A stretch of DNA of 39,607 nucleotides from Candidatus Levyibacteriota bacterium. GTDB lineage: Bacteria; Patescibacteria; Microgenomatia; Levybacterales; UBA12049. Positions 1 through 8,000 of the stretch are shown here, piece after piece; position 1 is the first letter of the stretch, and each line of letters starts with the position of its first letter. The stretch is from contig PPGL01000014.1 in assembly GCA_003173915.1 (NCBI GenBank), positions 1-39,607 of the forward strand, read 5' to 3'. The position numbers and the translations under genes are program-made. The notes beneath the pieces are model-generated. The model worked only from the letters and a program-made list of their open reading frames with translations. It was not told the DNA's origin and did no database searches.

Positions 1-49
1 CTGAAGATGATTTTGAAACATGCGTTGTATGTTTTGAGGTATTTTTCAT
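1..49 (-). CDS. Possible 5' end of a gene running off the left edge
   Basis: An ATG at 49-47 on the minus strand opens a frame that stays open to the window edge (16 codons, Ser/Thr/His/Lys-rich). A promoter-like pair lies just upstream at 67-97. It follows the P-loop gene that ends at 112, in the same direction. The fragment is too short to identify, and an open frame of this length can arise by chance. Confidence 0.3.
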   Translation of the reverse strand, partial: MKNTSKHTTHVSKSSS

Positions 50-66
50 AATAATTGATATAGTTT

Positions 67-97
67 AGTATACGCAGAAAGTAATTAACCTTGTCAA
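67..97 (-). promoter_or_regulatory. Putative promoter reading off the left edge
   Basis: On the minus strand a perfect TTGACA lies at 97-92 and TATACT at 72-67. The spacer is 19 bp, longer than the optimal 17. Transcription would start near 60, about 11 nt before the ATG at 49. I see no other features in 50-111. Confidence 0.35.
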
Positions 98-111
98 TAT
101 CTGGAGTTTGT

Positions 112-1068
112 TTATCTCCTTGCCACGGATCGGAATTTTCTTTCATTGGCACAAAGAAGTACATGTTCTCTTGGTAGTTTTAAATAGCTTTCATAGAACC
201 AATTAAGAAGTCCTGCGGTAACAGATTCTCTATAGAAATTGTAATTATCTGCAACAACTGTTGGAAAACCAAGAAATTTTGCAAAAGCAAAATTGTCTTG
301 TGCAAGCATTGCATATAAATCATTTTCTGCGGCAAACATACCCAAATAACTTCCTCCTTCTCCCCGTCGTCGTCTCATTCCTGTATCTACAGCAAATCTT
401 TTCATTAATGGATCAAGCATATTATCTGTTGCCACTCCAATTGCATATGTGTCAACAAGGTCACGAAACTCTCCTTCTGGACCAAAAAGATTGAGGAAAG
501 CACTTGTCCCTCTATTCATTCCCAGAAGTTCTCCATTACCCTGAATGTCATACCCACCTGTTGCAGGAGCCTCAATGATAAGACAATCAATAGTTGGGTC
601 AGAAATTTTTGACCTGATCATTTCTTCAAAGCGTTGTGTTCCATCTTTATAATCTTGTTTTGTAAAAGATCCAGATTTTCTATCCTTTACAGCTTCTCTC
701 AATGCCATCTCTGCAGTAATAACCGCAATTCTTTCCTCTGGCATGCGCGTTTGGAGTTCTCGCAAAGCATATTTGCGGGTTGTTGATTTTCCTGCACCTA
801 GCGGACCATTAATAATAAGTACTTGTTTTCGGAGAGAAGCATTTTCCGAAATTGTGTCAAGCATTCTTGGAATAGTTAAAAATTGTGAAGTGTGTAATTC
901 GCTATTTGCGTATGGATGTAAATTATTAAATGGTCTTGGTTGTTGTCTTTTTTTTGCAAATCGCATTGCATAAGAGAAACTGTCAGGAGTTATTATTTTG
1001 TCCCTTATTTTCTGAAAAAATGCATCAATTTGTTGTTGCCTATCCCTTGTTGCATGGGATTCTGTCAT
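112..1068 (-). CDS. P-loop NTPase/kinase-like protein of unknown function
   Basis: A 318-residue protein with a clear Walker A motif, GPLGAGKST, at residues 88-96, after a strand-like KQVLII segment. A Walker-B-like strand, DCLIIEAPATGG, follows at about 161-172. No signal peptide or membrane segment is visible, so it should be cytoplasmic. The C-terminal half is not recognisable. Its ATG (1068-1066) overlaps the stop of the upstream histidine kinase as ATGA, which implies translational coupling and a shared role. A second kinase/P-loop pair lies just upstream, and that P-loop protein shares the IxxEAP element. ATP or GTP binding is well supported. Whether it phosphorylates a small molecule, a nucleic acid or a protein cannot be read from sequence. 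Confidence 0.75.
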   Translation of the reverse strand: MTESHATRDRQQQIDAFFQKIRDKIITPDSFSYAMRFAKKRQQPRPFNNLHPYANSELHTSQFLTIPRMLDTISENASLRKQVLIINGPLGAGKSTTRKYALRELQTRMPEERIAVITAEMALREAVKDRKSGSFTKQDYKDGTQRFEEMIRSKISDPTIDCLIIEAPATGGYDIQGNGELLGMNRGTSAFLNLFGPEGEFRDLVDTYAIGVATDNMLDPLMKRFAVDTGMRRRRGEGGSYLGMFAAENDLYAMLAQDNFAFAKFLGFPTVVADNYNFYRESVTAGLLNWFYESYLKLPREHVLLCANERKFRSVARR

Positions 1069-2225
1069 ACTTTTAACCTAGGAAGTGATACAGATATTGT
1101 CGTTCCAAATCCACTCTGAGAAAAAACCGAAATTTTTCCACGAGTTTTCTCAATAATTTCTTTTACTAAAAATAGCCCAAGTCCCATTCCTTCTTTATTA
1201 TTTTTCCTACCCTTATAAAATCCTTTAAAAATATTAGGCATATCTTCTTTACTAATCACTTCTCCGCCGTTATGCACCACAACTACCAATAAGCCATTTT
1301 CTTGTTTGAGAGATACCGTAACTGTAGATTTATATGGTGAAAATTTGCCAGCATTATTAAGAATATTGATAAATGCTTGGAGTAATTTATAATAATCCCC
1401 TTTTACCATATCATTATTTTCCCCTAAGGCATCAACAATTTTGAGTTTGTGTTTTGGAAAAGCAGCAGAAAAAGTAACTGCTGCTTTTTTTATAACAGCT
1501 TTTATAGAAACTCTGTCAACTACAAATTGTAATTTTCCTTTTTTTATCGAACTGACCTGCAAGAGCTCTATGGTAAGCTTGTTAAGCGAGGTAATTTGCG
1601 AATATAATTCATTAACCCATTCAAGATCTGGCATAATTCCTTTGGATATTTTTGATAAAAGAAGTTGTCCATAAACGGTTATTGTTGTTAAGGGAGTACG
1701 GAGTTCGTGAGAAGCAACTGCAATAAACATATCTCTTGCTCGGATTGATTCTTCTGCACGTTTATATTGATCTGCTTTGTAAATTGCCAGACTTGCCATA
1801 GAACCAAAAAGCTTTAAAAGTAAACGGTCTTGTTTGGAAAGATTTTTGGGCGAACGTGAAAGAATGTTGAGTACCCCTATGTTTTTTTGCTTGTATGAGA
1901 GCGGAATAAAAATAATGCTTTTAATTCCTAAAGGATACATATGTGGATGAATATCCTTTTCGCTTTTTACCGGTACTGTAAAGGGTTCTCTAGTTTTAAA
2001 CGCTTTAATTGTTCTTCCATTTTTACTCACTTGAATATTTTCAAGTCCAGGACAGGATGAATAAACTCTTTTCAACTCTCCATTAAATCTAATAAGTATA
2101 GTCCCATAATCTGATTGTAGAAGACGTAGGGCTTCTGCGACAATAATTTGATATGTTTTGTATGGAGACAATTGATTTAAAAATTCTAGTGAGCCTTCAT
2201 AAGTATCCTGTAATTTTAAATTCAT
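1065..2225 (-). CDS. Soluble GAF-domain sensor histidine kinase
   Basis: 386 residues: a GAF-like sensor (about 20-150), a HisKA dimerisation domain with the H-box SHELRTPLT (phospho-accepting His173) and a C-terminal HATPase_c domain. The N-box reads NILNNAGKF (about 287-295) and the G2 box GMGLGLF (346-352). The G1 box is relaxed: HNGGEVI (318-324) replaces the classical DNGxGI, a variant seen in other active kinases. No transmembrane segment is visible, so it should sense a cytoplasmic signal. No response regulator is adjacent. It is a clear paralog of the kinase at 3296-4426; compare RDMFIAVASHELRTPLTTIT with RDLFIAMAAHELRTPLTSIT. A TATAAT lies 10 nt before the ATG, so it may be transcribed separately from the gene upstream. 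Confidence 0.92.
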   Translation of the reverse strand: MNLKLQDTYEGSLEFLNQLSPYKTYQIIVAEALRLLQSDYGTILIRFNGELKRVYSSCPGLENIQVSKNGRTIKAFKTREPFTVPVKSEKDIHPHMYPLGIKSIIFIPLSYKQKNIGVLNILSRSPKNLSKQDRLLLKLFGSMASLAIYKADQYKRAEESIRARDMFIAVASHELRTPLTTITVYGQLLLSKISKGIMPDLEWVNELYSQITSLNKLTIELLQVSSIKKGKLQFVVDRVSIKAVIKKAAVTFSAAFPKHKLKIVDALGENNDMVKGDYYKLLQAFINILNNAGKFSPYKSTVTVSLKQENGLLVVVVHNGGEVISKEDMPNIFKGFYKGRKNNKEGMGLGLFLVKEIIEKTRGKISVFSQSGFGTTISVSLPRLKV

Positions 2226-2235
2226 ATGTAAGGCG

Positions 2236-2244
2236 ATTATAGCA
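2236..2244 (-). promoter_or_regulatory. Extended -10 promoter for the downstream histidine kinase
   Basis: The minus strand reads TGCTATAAT (2244-2236), an extended -10 with a perfect TATAAT and no good -35. Its end is 10 nt from the ATG at 2225, so the leader would be about 3 nt. It lies in the 76-bp gap between the first P-loop gene and the second kinase. Confidence 0.5.
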
Positions 2245-2301
2245 TGTTTTCCATAGCCTAGCGTAGCAAGCAGATTGTCCTTATTGTTTTTTTAAAGAAT
2301 T

Positions 2302-3303
2302 TTACGAAAATTTATTTAGCGATTTCATTAATGATCCGTAATAGTGAACTGGTGTATCCTGCGGAACTATATCATTTGTGCATACTGCAATATCATGTTC
2401 TTTTATACCTAACGACTGGAGTAGCGCTGGTGCACTGTCTTGAAGAAATTGCAACATGATGCCTGTCGAAACAAAAGATTCCGCATCAGTAACTATCATG
2501 TCATACACGGGTTTAACAGCAAAACCGAGTCCTTTTAAATACTGATACAAATCAAAGAGATCTTCTCGTAAATCTGGATAAAAATTTGATCGCAGAGCAT
2601 GCTGCCCTGCACCAGGGATAGTTCCTGTATCACCATGAATTACTGTATTGTTGGCTTGTAATACTTCTTCTCTATCTCTTCTATCATATTCTGTGCGGAT
2701 TAACCGTGTATGCTGAGCAAGCTCCTGACTTGGAATCGGCCACATGAATTTTACGTTATACGTAAGTCCAGCAAATTCACCTCTATGCTGTGCAAGATCT
2801 GCAAGAAGTTCTTTACTCCCTCTGCCTGCTATAAAGGGAGCTTCTAAAATAATATTCTGTCCACTTTCAAGTGATTTACGTACTTCTTCTCCTAATCTTC
2901 TACTTGAAATGCGATGGTCAGCTTGTGTTTGATTACCTGGACCATGTCCTTTTTCAACTTCTCCTTCTTGCTCAACAACTCTTTGTACACTTTCATAGGG
3001 AATATAGGCAAGCATGTCGCGAAGAGGTTTTTCAGGTGTTGCCAAATGAGAAAGTGAACTTGCTGCTCGTGCAAGCTCTTCACCAGCAAGGGTTGTTTTA
3101 CCAGATGTTGGAATTCCCATATTAACAACGATAAATGGGATATCATAATGACGATATTGATACACCAGGTAATTAAGAAACATAATTCCAACTGACATTT
3201 CTCTCTTTGGCTGATATCCACAAATATCTGCTTTTAATCTTTTAAGTAAAGGTGTTTGTGGGAAAAATTGCGGGAATTCGGGCCCAGATCGTATTTCATT
3301 CAT
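2302..3303 (-). CDS. P-loop NTPase/kinase-like protein of unknown function (second copy type)
   Basis: I take the ATG at 3303-3301 as the start (333 residues). It overlaps the upstream kinase stop by 8 bp. An in-frame TTG at 3345 would only read back through the conserved kinase C-terminus. Walker A is GIPTSGKTT at about 63-71, after the strand FIVVNM. A strand IILEAPFIAG (about 151-160) resembles the LIIEAPATGG strand of the P-loop protein at 112-1068, which suggests distant paralogy, although the remaining sequence differs. No signal peptide or membrane segment is visible. The fold could be kinase-like (zeta-toxin or AAA_33-like). Function is unknown, and the repeated coupling to a histidine kinase is the main clue. 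Confidence 0.72.
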   Translation of the reverse strand: MNEIRSGPEFPQFFPQTPLLKRLKADICGYQPKREMSVGIMFLNYLVYQYRHYDIPFIVVNMGIPTSGKTTLAGEELARAASSLSHLATPEKPLRDMLAYIPYESVQRVVEQEGEVEKGHGPGNQTQADHRISSRRLGEEVRKSLESGQNIILEAPFIAGRGSKELLADLAQHRGEFAGLTYNVKFMWPIPSQELAQHTRLIRTEYDRRDREEVLQANNTVIHGDTGTIPGAGQHALRSNFYPDLREDLFDLYQYLKGLGFAVKPVYDMIVTDAESFVSTGIMLQFLQDSAPALLQSLGIKEHDIAVCTNDIVPQDTPVHYYGSLMKSLNKFS

Positions 3304-4426
3304 GGATATAGGGAAGGCAGACAGAAACAGTTGTTCCTTTTCCAATAAAAGAATTCACTGCAATATTTCCATGATGAATTTCAACAATTTTTTTTACCAA
3401 AAATAGCCCAAGTCCTAGTCCTGCATAATCTTTGTCTCCTTTGTAGTATTTTGTGAACATTTTTTTTATATCTTTTTTTTCTATTCCTTTTCCTTCATCC
3501 CGTATAGAAATACAAGCAGTTTTCTCTTTTTTAGCAAGCGAAATGGAAATTTTTGATCCTTTTTGTGAAAATTTGCCGGCATTATTGATAAGATTTATCA
3601 ACATTTGTGTTAACTTATCAAAATCTCCATAGATAGAATCGTTTTTATTCAACGTATCCGTAACAAGAAACTTGTGAGTTGGAAACAATGTTTTTGCTGA
3701 TGCTACGGCCCGATCAATAACCTCTCTCAGATGAATAGGTTTCATAGTAAAAGAAAACTCATCTTCACTTATGTGATTCGTTTGTAGCAACTCATTGACT
3801 AATATATTAAAGCGGGTAATTTCATTAACGAGTAATGTCGCCATTTCTATTGGGATAATTTTTTGAGATAACTTATTTTTTAATACTTGTGCATACACGG
3901 TAATTGATGTCAGTGGTGTTCGCAGTTCGTGGGCTGCCATTGCAATAAATAAGTCTCTAACTTCTACTGCTTTTTTTAGTTCTTTAGAAAGCTGTGCATT
4001 AATAATCGCCGAACTTGCAACTATTCCAAAAAGTTGCAGCATATCTAATTCCTTTTTTGTAAGTTTTTTTTTCTTTTTAGATAACATCGTCAAGACGCCA
4101 ATTGGTTTTTCCTTATGAATAAGTGGAATTAAAATGATTGACGCAATTCCCAAATCTCTTATTTGTTGTTGCGATTGTTCTGCATCTGCAATTATTGGAC
4201 GCTCACTACTAAATGCTTTTTCTGTTAGTCCATTTTTCCTTGGAAAAACTACATGAAGAAGATCGCTATTTGCGTAGACTCGAACAAATTTATTATGATG
4301 TCTTAGAAGGATTGACCCATACTCTGCATTAATTCTGGAAAGAGCTTCGGTAACAAATGATTTATAGATATCTTCTAAATTGTCGGAAAAAATTATTTTA
4401 CTGCTTGAAGTAAGTAGACTACTCAT
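3296..4426 (-). CDS. Soluble GAF-domain sensor histidine kinase
   Basis: 376 residues: GAF-like sensor (about 15-145), HisKA with H-box AHELRTPLT (His166), and HATPase_c with N-box NLINNAGKF (about 278-286), an intact G1 box DEGKGI (310-315) and G2 box GLGLGLF (336-342). No membrane segment is seen and no response regulator is nearby. It is paralogous over its full length to the kinase at 1065-2225 but keeps a more canonical ATP site. The ATG at 4426 is preceded by AAAGGGA, a usable SD, and by a TATAAT at 4464-4459. The P-loop gene follows with an 8-bp overlap, so this is the first gene of a kinase/P-loop operon. It lies 73 bp downstream of the inositol-phosphate synthase, on the same strand. 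Confidence 0.92.
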   Translation of the reverse strand: MSSLLTSSSKIIFSDNLEDIYKSFVTEALSRINAEYGSILLRHHNKFVRVYANSDLLHVVFPRKNGLTEKAFSSERPIIADAEQSQQQIRDLGIASIILIPLIHKEKPIGVLTMLSKKKKKLTKKELDMLQLFGIVASSAIINAQLSKELKKAVEVRDLFIAMAAHELRTPLTSITVYAQVLKNKLSQKIIPIEMATLLVNEITRFNILVNELLQTNHISEDEFSFTMKPIHLREVIDRAVASAKTLFPTHKFLVTDTLNKNDSIYGDFDKLTQMLINLINNAGKFSQKGSKISISLAKKEKTACISIRDEGKGIEKKDIKKMFTKYYKGDKDYAGLGLGLFLVKKIVEIHHGNIAVNSFIGKGTTVSVCLPYIHE

Positions 4427-4458
4427 GATTTCCCTTTACAAGAAACGTACCAACCTAC

Positions 4459-4464
4459 ATTATA
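4459..4464 (-). promoter_or_regulatory. -10 element of the histidine kinase/P-loop operon
   Basis: A perfect TATAAT on the minus strand, with a predicted start near 4452 and a leader of about 26 nt carrying AAAGGGA before the ATG at 4426. No convincing -35 is present, so the assignment rests on the -10 and its position. Confidence 0.4.
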
Positions 4465-4499
4465 TTAGAGATTAGTGTGGAATGCGAGCGAAGCAAGTA

Positions 4500-5609
4500 T
4501 TATTTTTCGTTTCGGATAAATTGCTCTACATTCTGTCGAGCCTCACTATCAGTAAATTGTTTTGGAGGAGATTTCATTAAATAACTTGATGGCCCAATAA
4601 GTGGCCCTCCAACTCCACGATCGAGTGCTAGTTTTGCCAAGCGGATTGCATCAATAACTACTCCTGCAGAATTAGGAGAATCCTCAACAGACAAACGTAC
4701 TTCAATATTCATCGGCACATCTCCAAAATGACGAGACTCAATCCGTATAAATGCCAGCTTATTGTCATGGAGCCATGCTACATAATCACTAGGACCAATG
4801 TATACATCTTCATCTTGTATTGCGTCTCCATGAAGTTGGAGTTGTGAAGTAACAGAGCGAGTTTTCGAAATTTTCTTTGATGTGAGTCGTGTCCTTTCAA
4901 GCATATTTTGAAAATCTGTATTTCCTCCAACATTAAGCTGATATGTTTTATCTATCGGCATGCCACGATCCAAAAATAAATTCGCAAGTGTTCGATGCAC
5001 AATCGTTGCCCCAACTTGGGATTTAATATCGTCTCCAATAATTGGAACACCAGCATCGGTAAATTTTTTCGCCCATTCAGGATTAGATGCAATAAAAACA
5101 GGAATGCAGTTAATCATTGCAATTTTTGTTTGAAGACAAATATTTGCCCAATATTCTGTTGCTTTTTGACTACCAACTGGTAAGTAACTAACTAATACTT
5201 CTGCTCCTGATTCTTTCAAGATTTTTACTGGATCTACCGAACCAGCACCACTCGGTTTTACAACTTCTTTTACGTATTCTCCAATTCCATCCATAACTGG
5301 GACGTTTTCTACAATAACTCCTGTTTTTTCTACCTTTGCAAAAACTGTTGTGTTGTTAGGAAACGCATAGATTGCTTCGGAAATATCTTTTCCAACTTTT
5401 GTCTCATTTACATCAAATGCTGCTACAACGTCGATGTCAGAAATTTTATACCCTCCCAAAACTGTATGCATAAGCCCAACAACTTTTGTATCTTTTGTTG
5501 CATCCTTATAGTAGGTTAATCCCTGAACAAGAGATGAGGCGCAATTGCCAATTCCAACAATTGCAATCTTAATGCGTTTTGGATTTGATATAGAGGTATT
5601 TTTATCCAT
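4500..5609 (-). CDS. ino1: Inositol-3-phosphate synthase, actinobacterial/archaeal type
   Basis: 369 residues, normal for the short prokaryotic class. It converts D-glucose-6-phosphate to 1D-myo-inositol-3-phosphate in an NAD-dependent oxidation/aldol/reduction cycle in the cytoplasm. The N-terminus KIAIVGIGNCASSLVQG (about 14-30) is the characteristic Rossmann signature. VLVSYLPVGSQKATEYW, the GDDIKSQVGATI segment and LNVGGNTDF in the middle match the catalytic core, and the end (GGPLIGPSSYLMKSPP) is also typical. It is divergent from a LysR-type regulator with a 72-bp shared region. The neighbouring diacylglycerol kinase, CarS-like and CDP-alcohol transferase genes suggest the product becomes a lipid headgroup. 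The enzyme identity is firm; the downstream use is inferred. Confidence 0.95.
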   Translation of the reverse strand: MDKNTSISNPKRIKIAIVGIGNCASSLVQGLTYYKDATKDTKVVGLMHTVLGGYKISDIDVVAAFDVNETKVGKDISEAIYAFPNNTTVFAKVEKTGVIVENVPVMDGIGEYVKEVVKPSGAGSVDPVKILKESGAEVLVSYLPVGSQKATEYWANICLQTKIAMINCIPVFIASNPEWAKKFTDAGVPIIGDDIKSQVGATIVHRTLANLFLDRGMPIDKTYQLNVGGNTDFQNMLERTRLTSKKISKTRSVTSQLQLHGDAIQDEDVYIGPSDYVAWLHDNKLAFIRIESRHFGDVPMNIEVRLSVEDSPNSAGVVIDAIRLAKLALDRGVGGPLIGPSSYLMKSPPKQFTDSEARQNVEQFIRNEK

Positions 5610-5681
5610 CTTTTCATTAAGGATATCATGAGATATAATAAAAGTAAAATTAATGATTTTTATTTTCTATAAATAATTTTT
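5610..5681. promoter_or_regulatory. Divergent ino1/LysR control region
   Basis: 72 bp of AT-rich DNA. It contains a dyad, ATATC-ATGA-GATAT, at 5623-5636, a plausible LysR-family binding site. On the plus strand there is TATAAT at 5634-5639 and a second -10-like TATAAA at 5668-5673, which ends 8 nt before the LysR ATG. LysR-type regulators commonly control a divergent gene from such a region; that this one controls ino1 is inference. Confidence 0.45.
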
Positions 5682-6539
5682 ATGATAAATGAGTTAAAAA
5701 GATTTATTGTTTGCGTAGATGTTCTTTCTTTTACAAAAGCAGCAGAGAAGTTACACATTACACAACCTGCACTTTCTTTATCTATTCAACGACTTGAAAA
5801 GCAAATAAAAGCAAAACTATTCCAATCAAATCTTCGTCATTTGGTACTTACAAGTGAAGGGAAAATAGTTTATGACATAGGGAAAAAAATAGTTGCTTCT
5901 TGGGAAAGGTTAAATGATGCAACGTCAAGACAAAATTTAATTGGGAAAAAACAGATTACCCTTGGGGCGTTTGATAATGCTGCACTAAAACTTGCTCCTT
6001 TTTTTAACTTGTTTTCAGAAAATAATTCTCTATATCTTGACCTTATTATCGATGATTCAAATTCCTTGAGAAAGCAACTTTTTTTTGGCCTTTTGGATGT
6101 TTGTATTTGCGTTGAGAGTAAACAAAATATACTATCCCAAGAAATTGCAACTCGAATGTATAGCTATGAAGAACCCTTATTCCCCTTCGCAACAGCAAAA
6201 TGGAAACATACATCGCTTCGTAATACCTCATTTATTTTACATCGACAAGGGTCGACAACGCGTGAATATATTGATGAATTTTTTTTAAAAAAACGTATTT
6301 CTCCTCACATTGTTGCAGAGTCAACAAGTACAAGCTTTATGAAAGAACTTGCTCTTCTTGGGCATGGCGTTGTATTTCTTCCTGAGAATATCGTTACAGA
6401 AGAAGTAAAAAATAAAAAACTTTTTGTTGTTAGTCCATCACTTTCAATAAAACGAACTGTTGGTGTATATGTTGCAAAAAGCAGTGATGTAATTTCTCAA
6501 AAGAATTTTTTTCTACAAATGAAGCAATTTCTTAAATAG
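5682..6539 (+). CDS. LysR-family transcriptional regulator
   Basis: 285 residues, normal for the family. The N-terminal winged helix-turn-helix is clear (FTKAAEKLHITQPALSLSI, about 17-35, then RLEKQIKAKLF). A LysR substrate-binding domain follows from about residue 90 and probably binds a small-molecule co-inducer. It reads away from ino1 across a 72-bp region containing a dyad, so ino1 control and autoregulation are the simplest model. The ATG at 5682 has no SD. Its 3' end overlaps the convergent CarS-like gene by 8 bp. The effector cannot be predicted; given the context, an inositol or lipid intermediate is possible. LysR regulators are uncommon in very small genomes, which makes this gene a useful lineage clue. 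Confidence 0.93.
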   Translation: MINELKRFIVCVDVLSFTKAAEKLHITQPALSLSIQRLEKQIKAKLFQSNLRHLVLTSEGKIVYDIGKKIVASWERLNDATSRQNLIGKKQITLGAFDNAALKLAPFFNLFSENNSLYLDLIIDDSNSLRKQLFFGLLDVCICVESKQNILSQEIATRMYSYEEPLFPFATAKWKHTSLRNTSFILHRQGSTTREYIDEFFLKKRISPHIVAESTSTSFMKELALLGHGVVFLPENIVTEEVKNKKLFVVSPSLSIKRTVGVYVAKSSDVISQKNFFLQMKQFLK

Positions 6540-7089
6540 GAGTAGCCTTCAAACTCAAAAGATATCCTAAGTATGAAAATAGAAAATGCATACCAATCCA
6601 TTCGATGGCAATCAAAAAATAAAAAGACCCAGGGAATGGAAGATACATAAAGGAAAAAATTATTCCACCGAGCACATAATCTATCTGATCAAACCCAAGC
6701 CAACTTTTTCCCTCTGGAATACCTATTTGGCGCTTAAAATAACTTTTCACCATATCTCCAAAAAGGGCTCCAAAAGAAAGTAGCAGTCCGAGAATAATAG
6801 GATTTGCATAAAAATATTCGGAAGGAACAAAATAAAATACTTGCGGGAAGGAGTAAACAAGTATCATTTGCAAAATAGCAACAATAGTCCCTGAAATAAG
6901 ACCGACAATAAGTCCTCTCCACGTTTTGTGATCACCAAGTATTCTCTGTCCGCGAACTTTTTTATTGCAATCAATAGGATATGCTAAGTTGGAAAGAACA
7001 GGAAGTTTTGCTGCAAGAATCGGAGTTACATTTGCAGCACCTGCAGGAAGAAAAAACCATAGTCCAAATAGTATCCATTCCATAGTCAT
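6532..7089 (-). CDS. carS: CarS-like CDP-lipid synthase (CDP-archaeol synthase family)
   Basis: 185 residues, an integral membrane protein with about 4-5 hydrophobic segments. Family signatures are GDHKTWRG (52-59), GDMVKSYFKR (111-120) and FDQIDYVLG (133-141). These are the Asp/Lys-rich loops of the CarS/CdsA fold, which transfer CMP from CTP to a phosphatidic-acid-like lipid. Archaeal CarS acts on digeranylgeranylglyceryl phosphate. In a bacterium with a diacylglycerol kinase upstream, the likely substrate is diacyl phosphatidic acid, giving CDP-diacylglycerol. The start overlaps the diacylglycerol kinase stop as ATGA; an alternative ATG lies two codons in. The family call is strong and the substrate is inferred. 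Confidence 0.85.
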   Translation of the reverse strand: MTMEWILFGLWFFLPAGAANVTPILAAKLPVLSNLAYPIDCNKKVRGQRILGDHKTWRGLIVGLISGTIVAILQMILVYSFPQVFYFVPSEYFYANPIILGLLLSFGALFGDMVKSYFKRQIGIPEGKSWLGFDQIDYVLGGIIFSFMYLPFPGSFYFLIAIEWIGMHFLFSYLGYLLSLKATPI

Positions 7090-8000
7090 ACAATAAATGA
7101 TTGATACTCCCGAGGGGTAGTATCTAACGAACTATGCAGAAATGTCAATGCCTTAGGCAAAATTTCAATTCGCACTCCTTCTTGCCTGACAAAGGGATCT
7201 CCATCAATCTGGACAAATGGATCCCCGTCAATTTGAATACTTTTTGCCTTAAAAAATACTTTTCCACCAGCTGAGTAGAGTGGGTGTTTGAATCCCTTAA
7301 AACGAAGATTTGTTAGGTAGGCAAATTTTGTAGAAAAAAGTGTGCAATCAAGCAGTCCATCATTAAGCCTGGCATCTGGCGCGACAACAAAATTTTGTCC
7401 AATAACAGGACAGTTGGCAACAACCAGAGACGATGCAATAACTTTAAAGGTAAACACGCCATCAACAGTAATGGTTAACATTTTTTTTGGATGCGTTACG
7501 ATACTTTTTACTGCCGAGAGAACATACGATCGAAATCCAATATATCTATCATTCATTCTCCCGTGAACAATGCTTGCATCAAACCCAACAGAAATATTAA
7601 ATAGCCCAATTGGTCTATCTGCAAAATTTGTTTGTAAAATATCTATTGAAACCACATCTTTGGGATTTTGTAAAAGAACAAGTGCTTTCTGAATTGTTTC
7701 AACTCCAAGACAATACGAAAGTGCATTTCCAAAACCACAAGGAATAATAGCGATAATTGGACGATTTTTTTTGGGAATTTGGAGAATAGATTCGCAAACA
7801 GAATTAATTGTTCCATCTCCACCAATCACTGCAAGAATATCTGGTTTTTTTTGCAAAATAAGTTTTTTTATACTACCTATTTTTGTAATATCATATGGAT
7901 TACCAAATTGTTTTGAACGATTCGTTGCTCTTTCCCAGTGCACTAAGCTTCTTCCTTCGTTTGCTTTTGGATTAATAAGAAACAGAGTGTTTTTTTTCAT
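7086..8000 (-). CDS. Diacylglycerol/lipid kinase (DgkB/YegS family)
   Basis: 304 residues. The N-terminal DAGK catalytic domain has the nucleotide motif GGDGT at 60-64 and GFGNAL at 89-94, followed by the C-terminal beta-sandwich domain. It phosphorylates diacylglycerol or a related lipid alcohol at the inner face of the membrane, giving phosphatidic acid. It overlaps the PHP gene upstream (ATGA, 7997-8000) and the CarS-like gene downstream (ATGA, 7086-7089), so its product could feed the next enzyme directly. The C-terminal domain has a tandem 8-residue duplication, QIDGDPFV twice (256-271), in the strand that normally carries one IDG(E/D)P element. The kinase call is firm; the exact lipid is not. 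Confidence 0.92.
   Translation of the reverse strand: MKKNTLFLINPKANEGRSLVHWERATNRSKQFGNPYDITKIGSIKKLILQKKPDILAVIGGDGTINSVCESILQIPKKNRPIIAIIPCGFGNALSYCLGVETIQKALVLLQNPKDVVSIDILQTNFADRPIGLFNISVGFDASIVHGRMNDRYIGFRSYVLSAVKSIVTHPKKMLTITVDGVFTFKVIASSLVVANCPVIGQNFVVAPDARLNDGLLDCTLFSTKFAYLTNLRFKGFKHPLYSAGGKVFFKAKSIQIDGDPFVQIDGDPFVRQEGVRIEILPKALTFLHSSLDTTPREYQSFIV
7188..7235 (-). repeat. In-frame 24-bp tandem duplication inside the diacylglycerol kinase gene
   Basis: Two adjacent 24-nt units each encode QIDGDPFV. The amino acids are identical but several third-codon positions differ, so the duplication is not very recent and has been kept under selection. Confidence 0.8.

Noticed and set aside
3303..3345. 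TTG start for the P-loop protein, adding 14 residues
   Set aside because: The extension only reads through the conserved end of the upstream kinase. The ATG at 3303 gives the usual short overlap.
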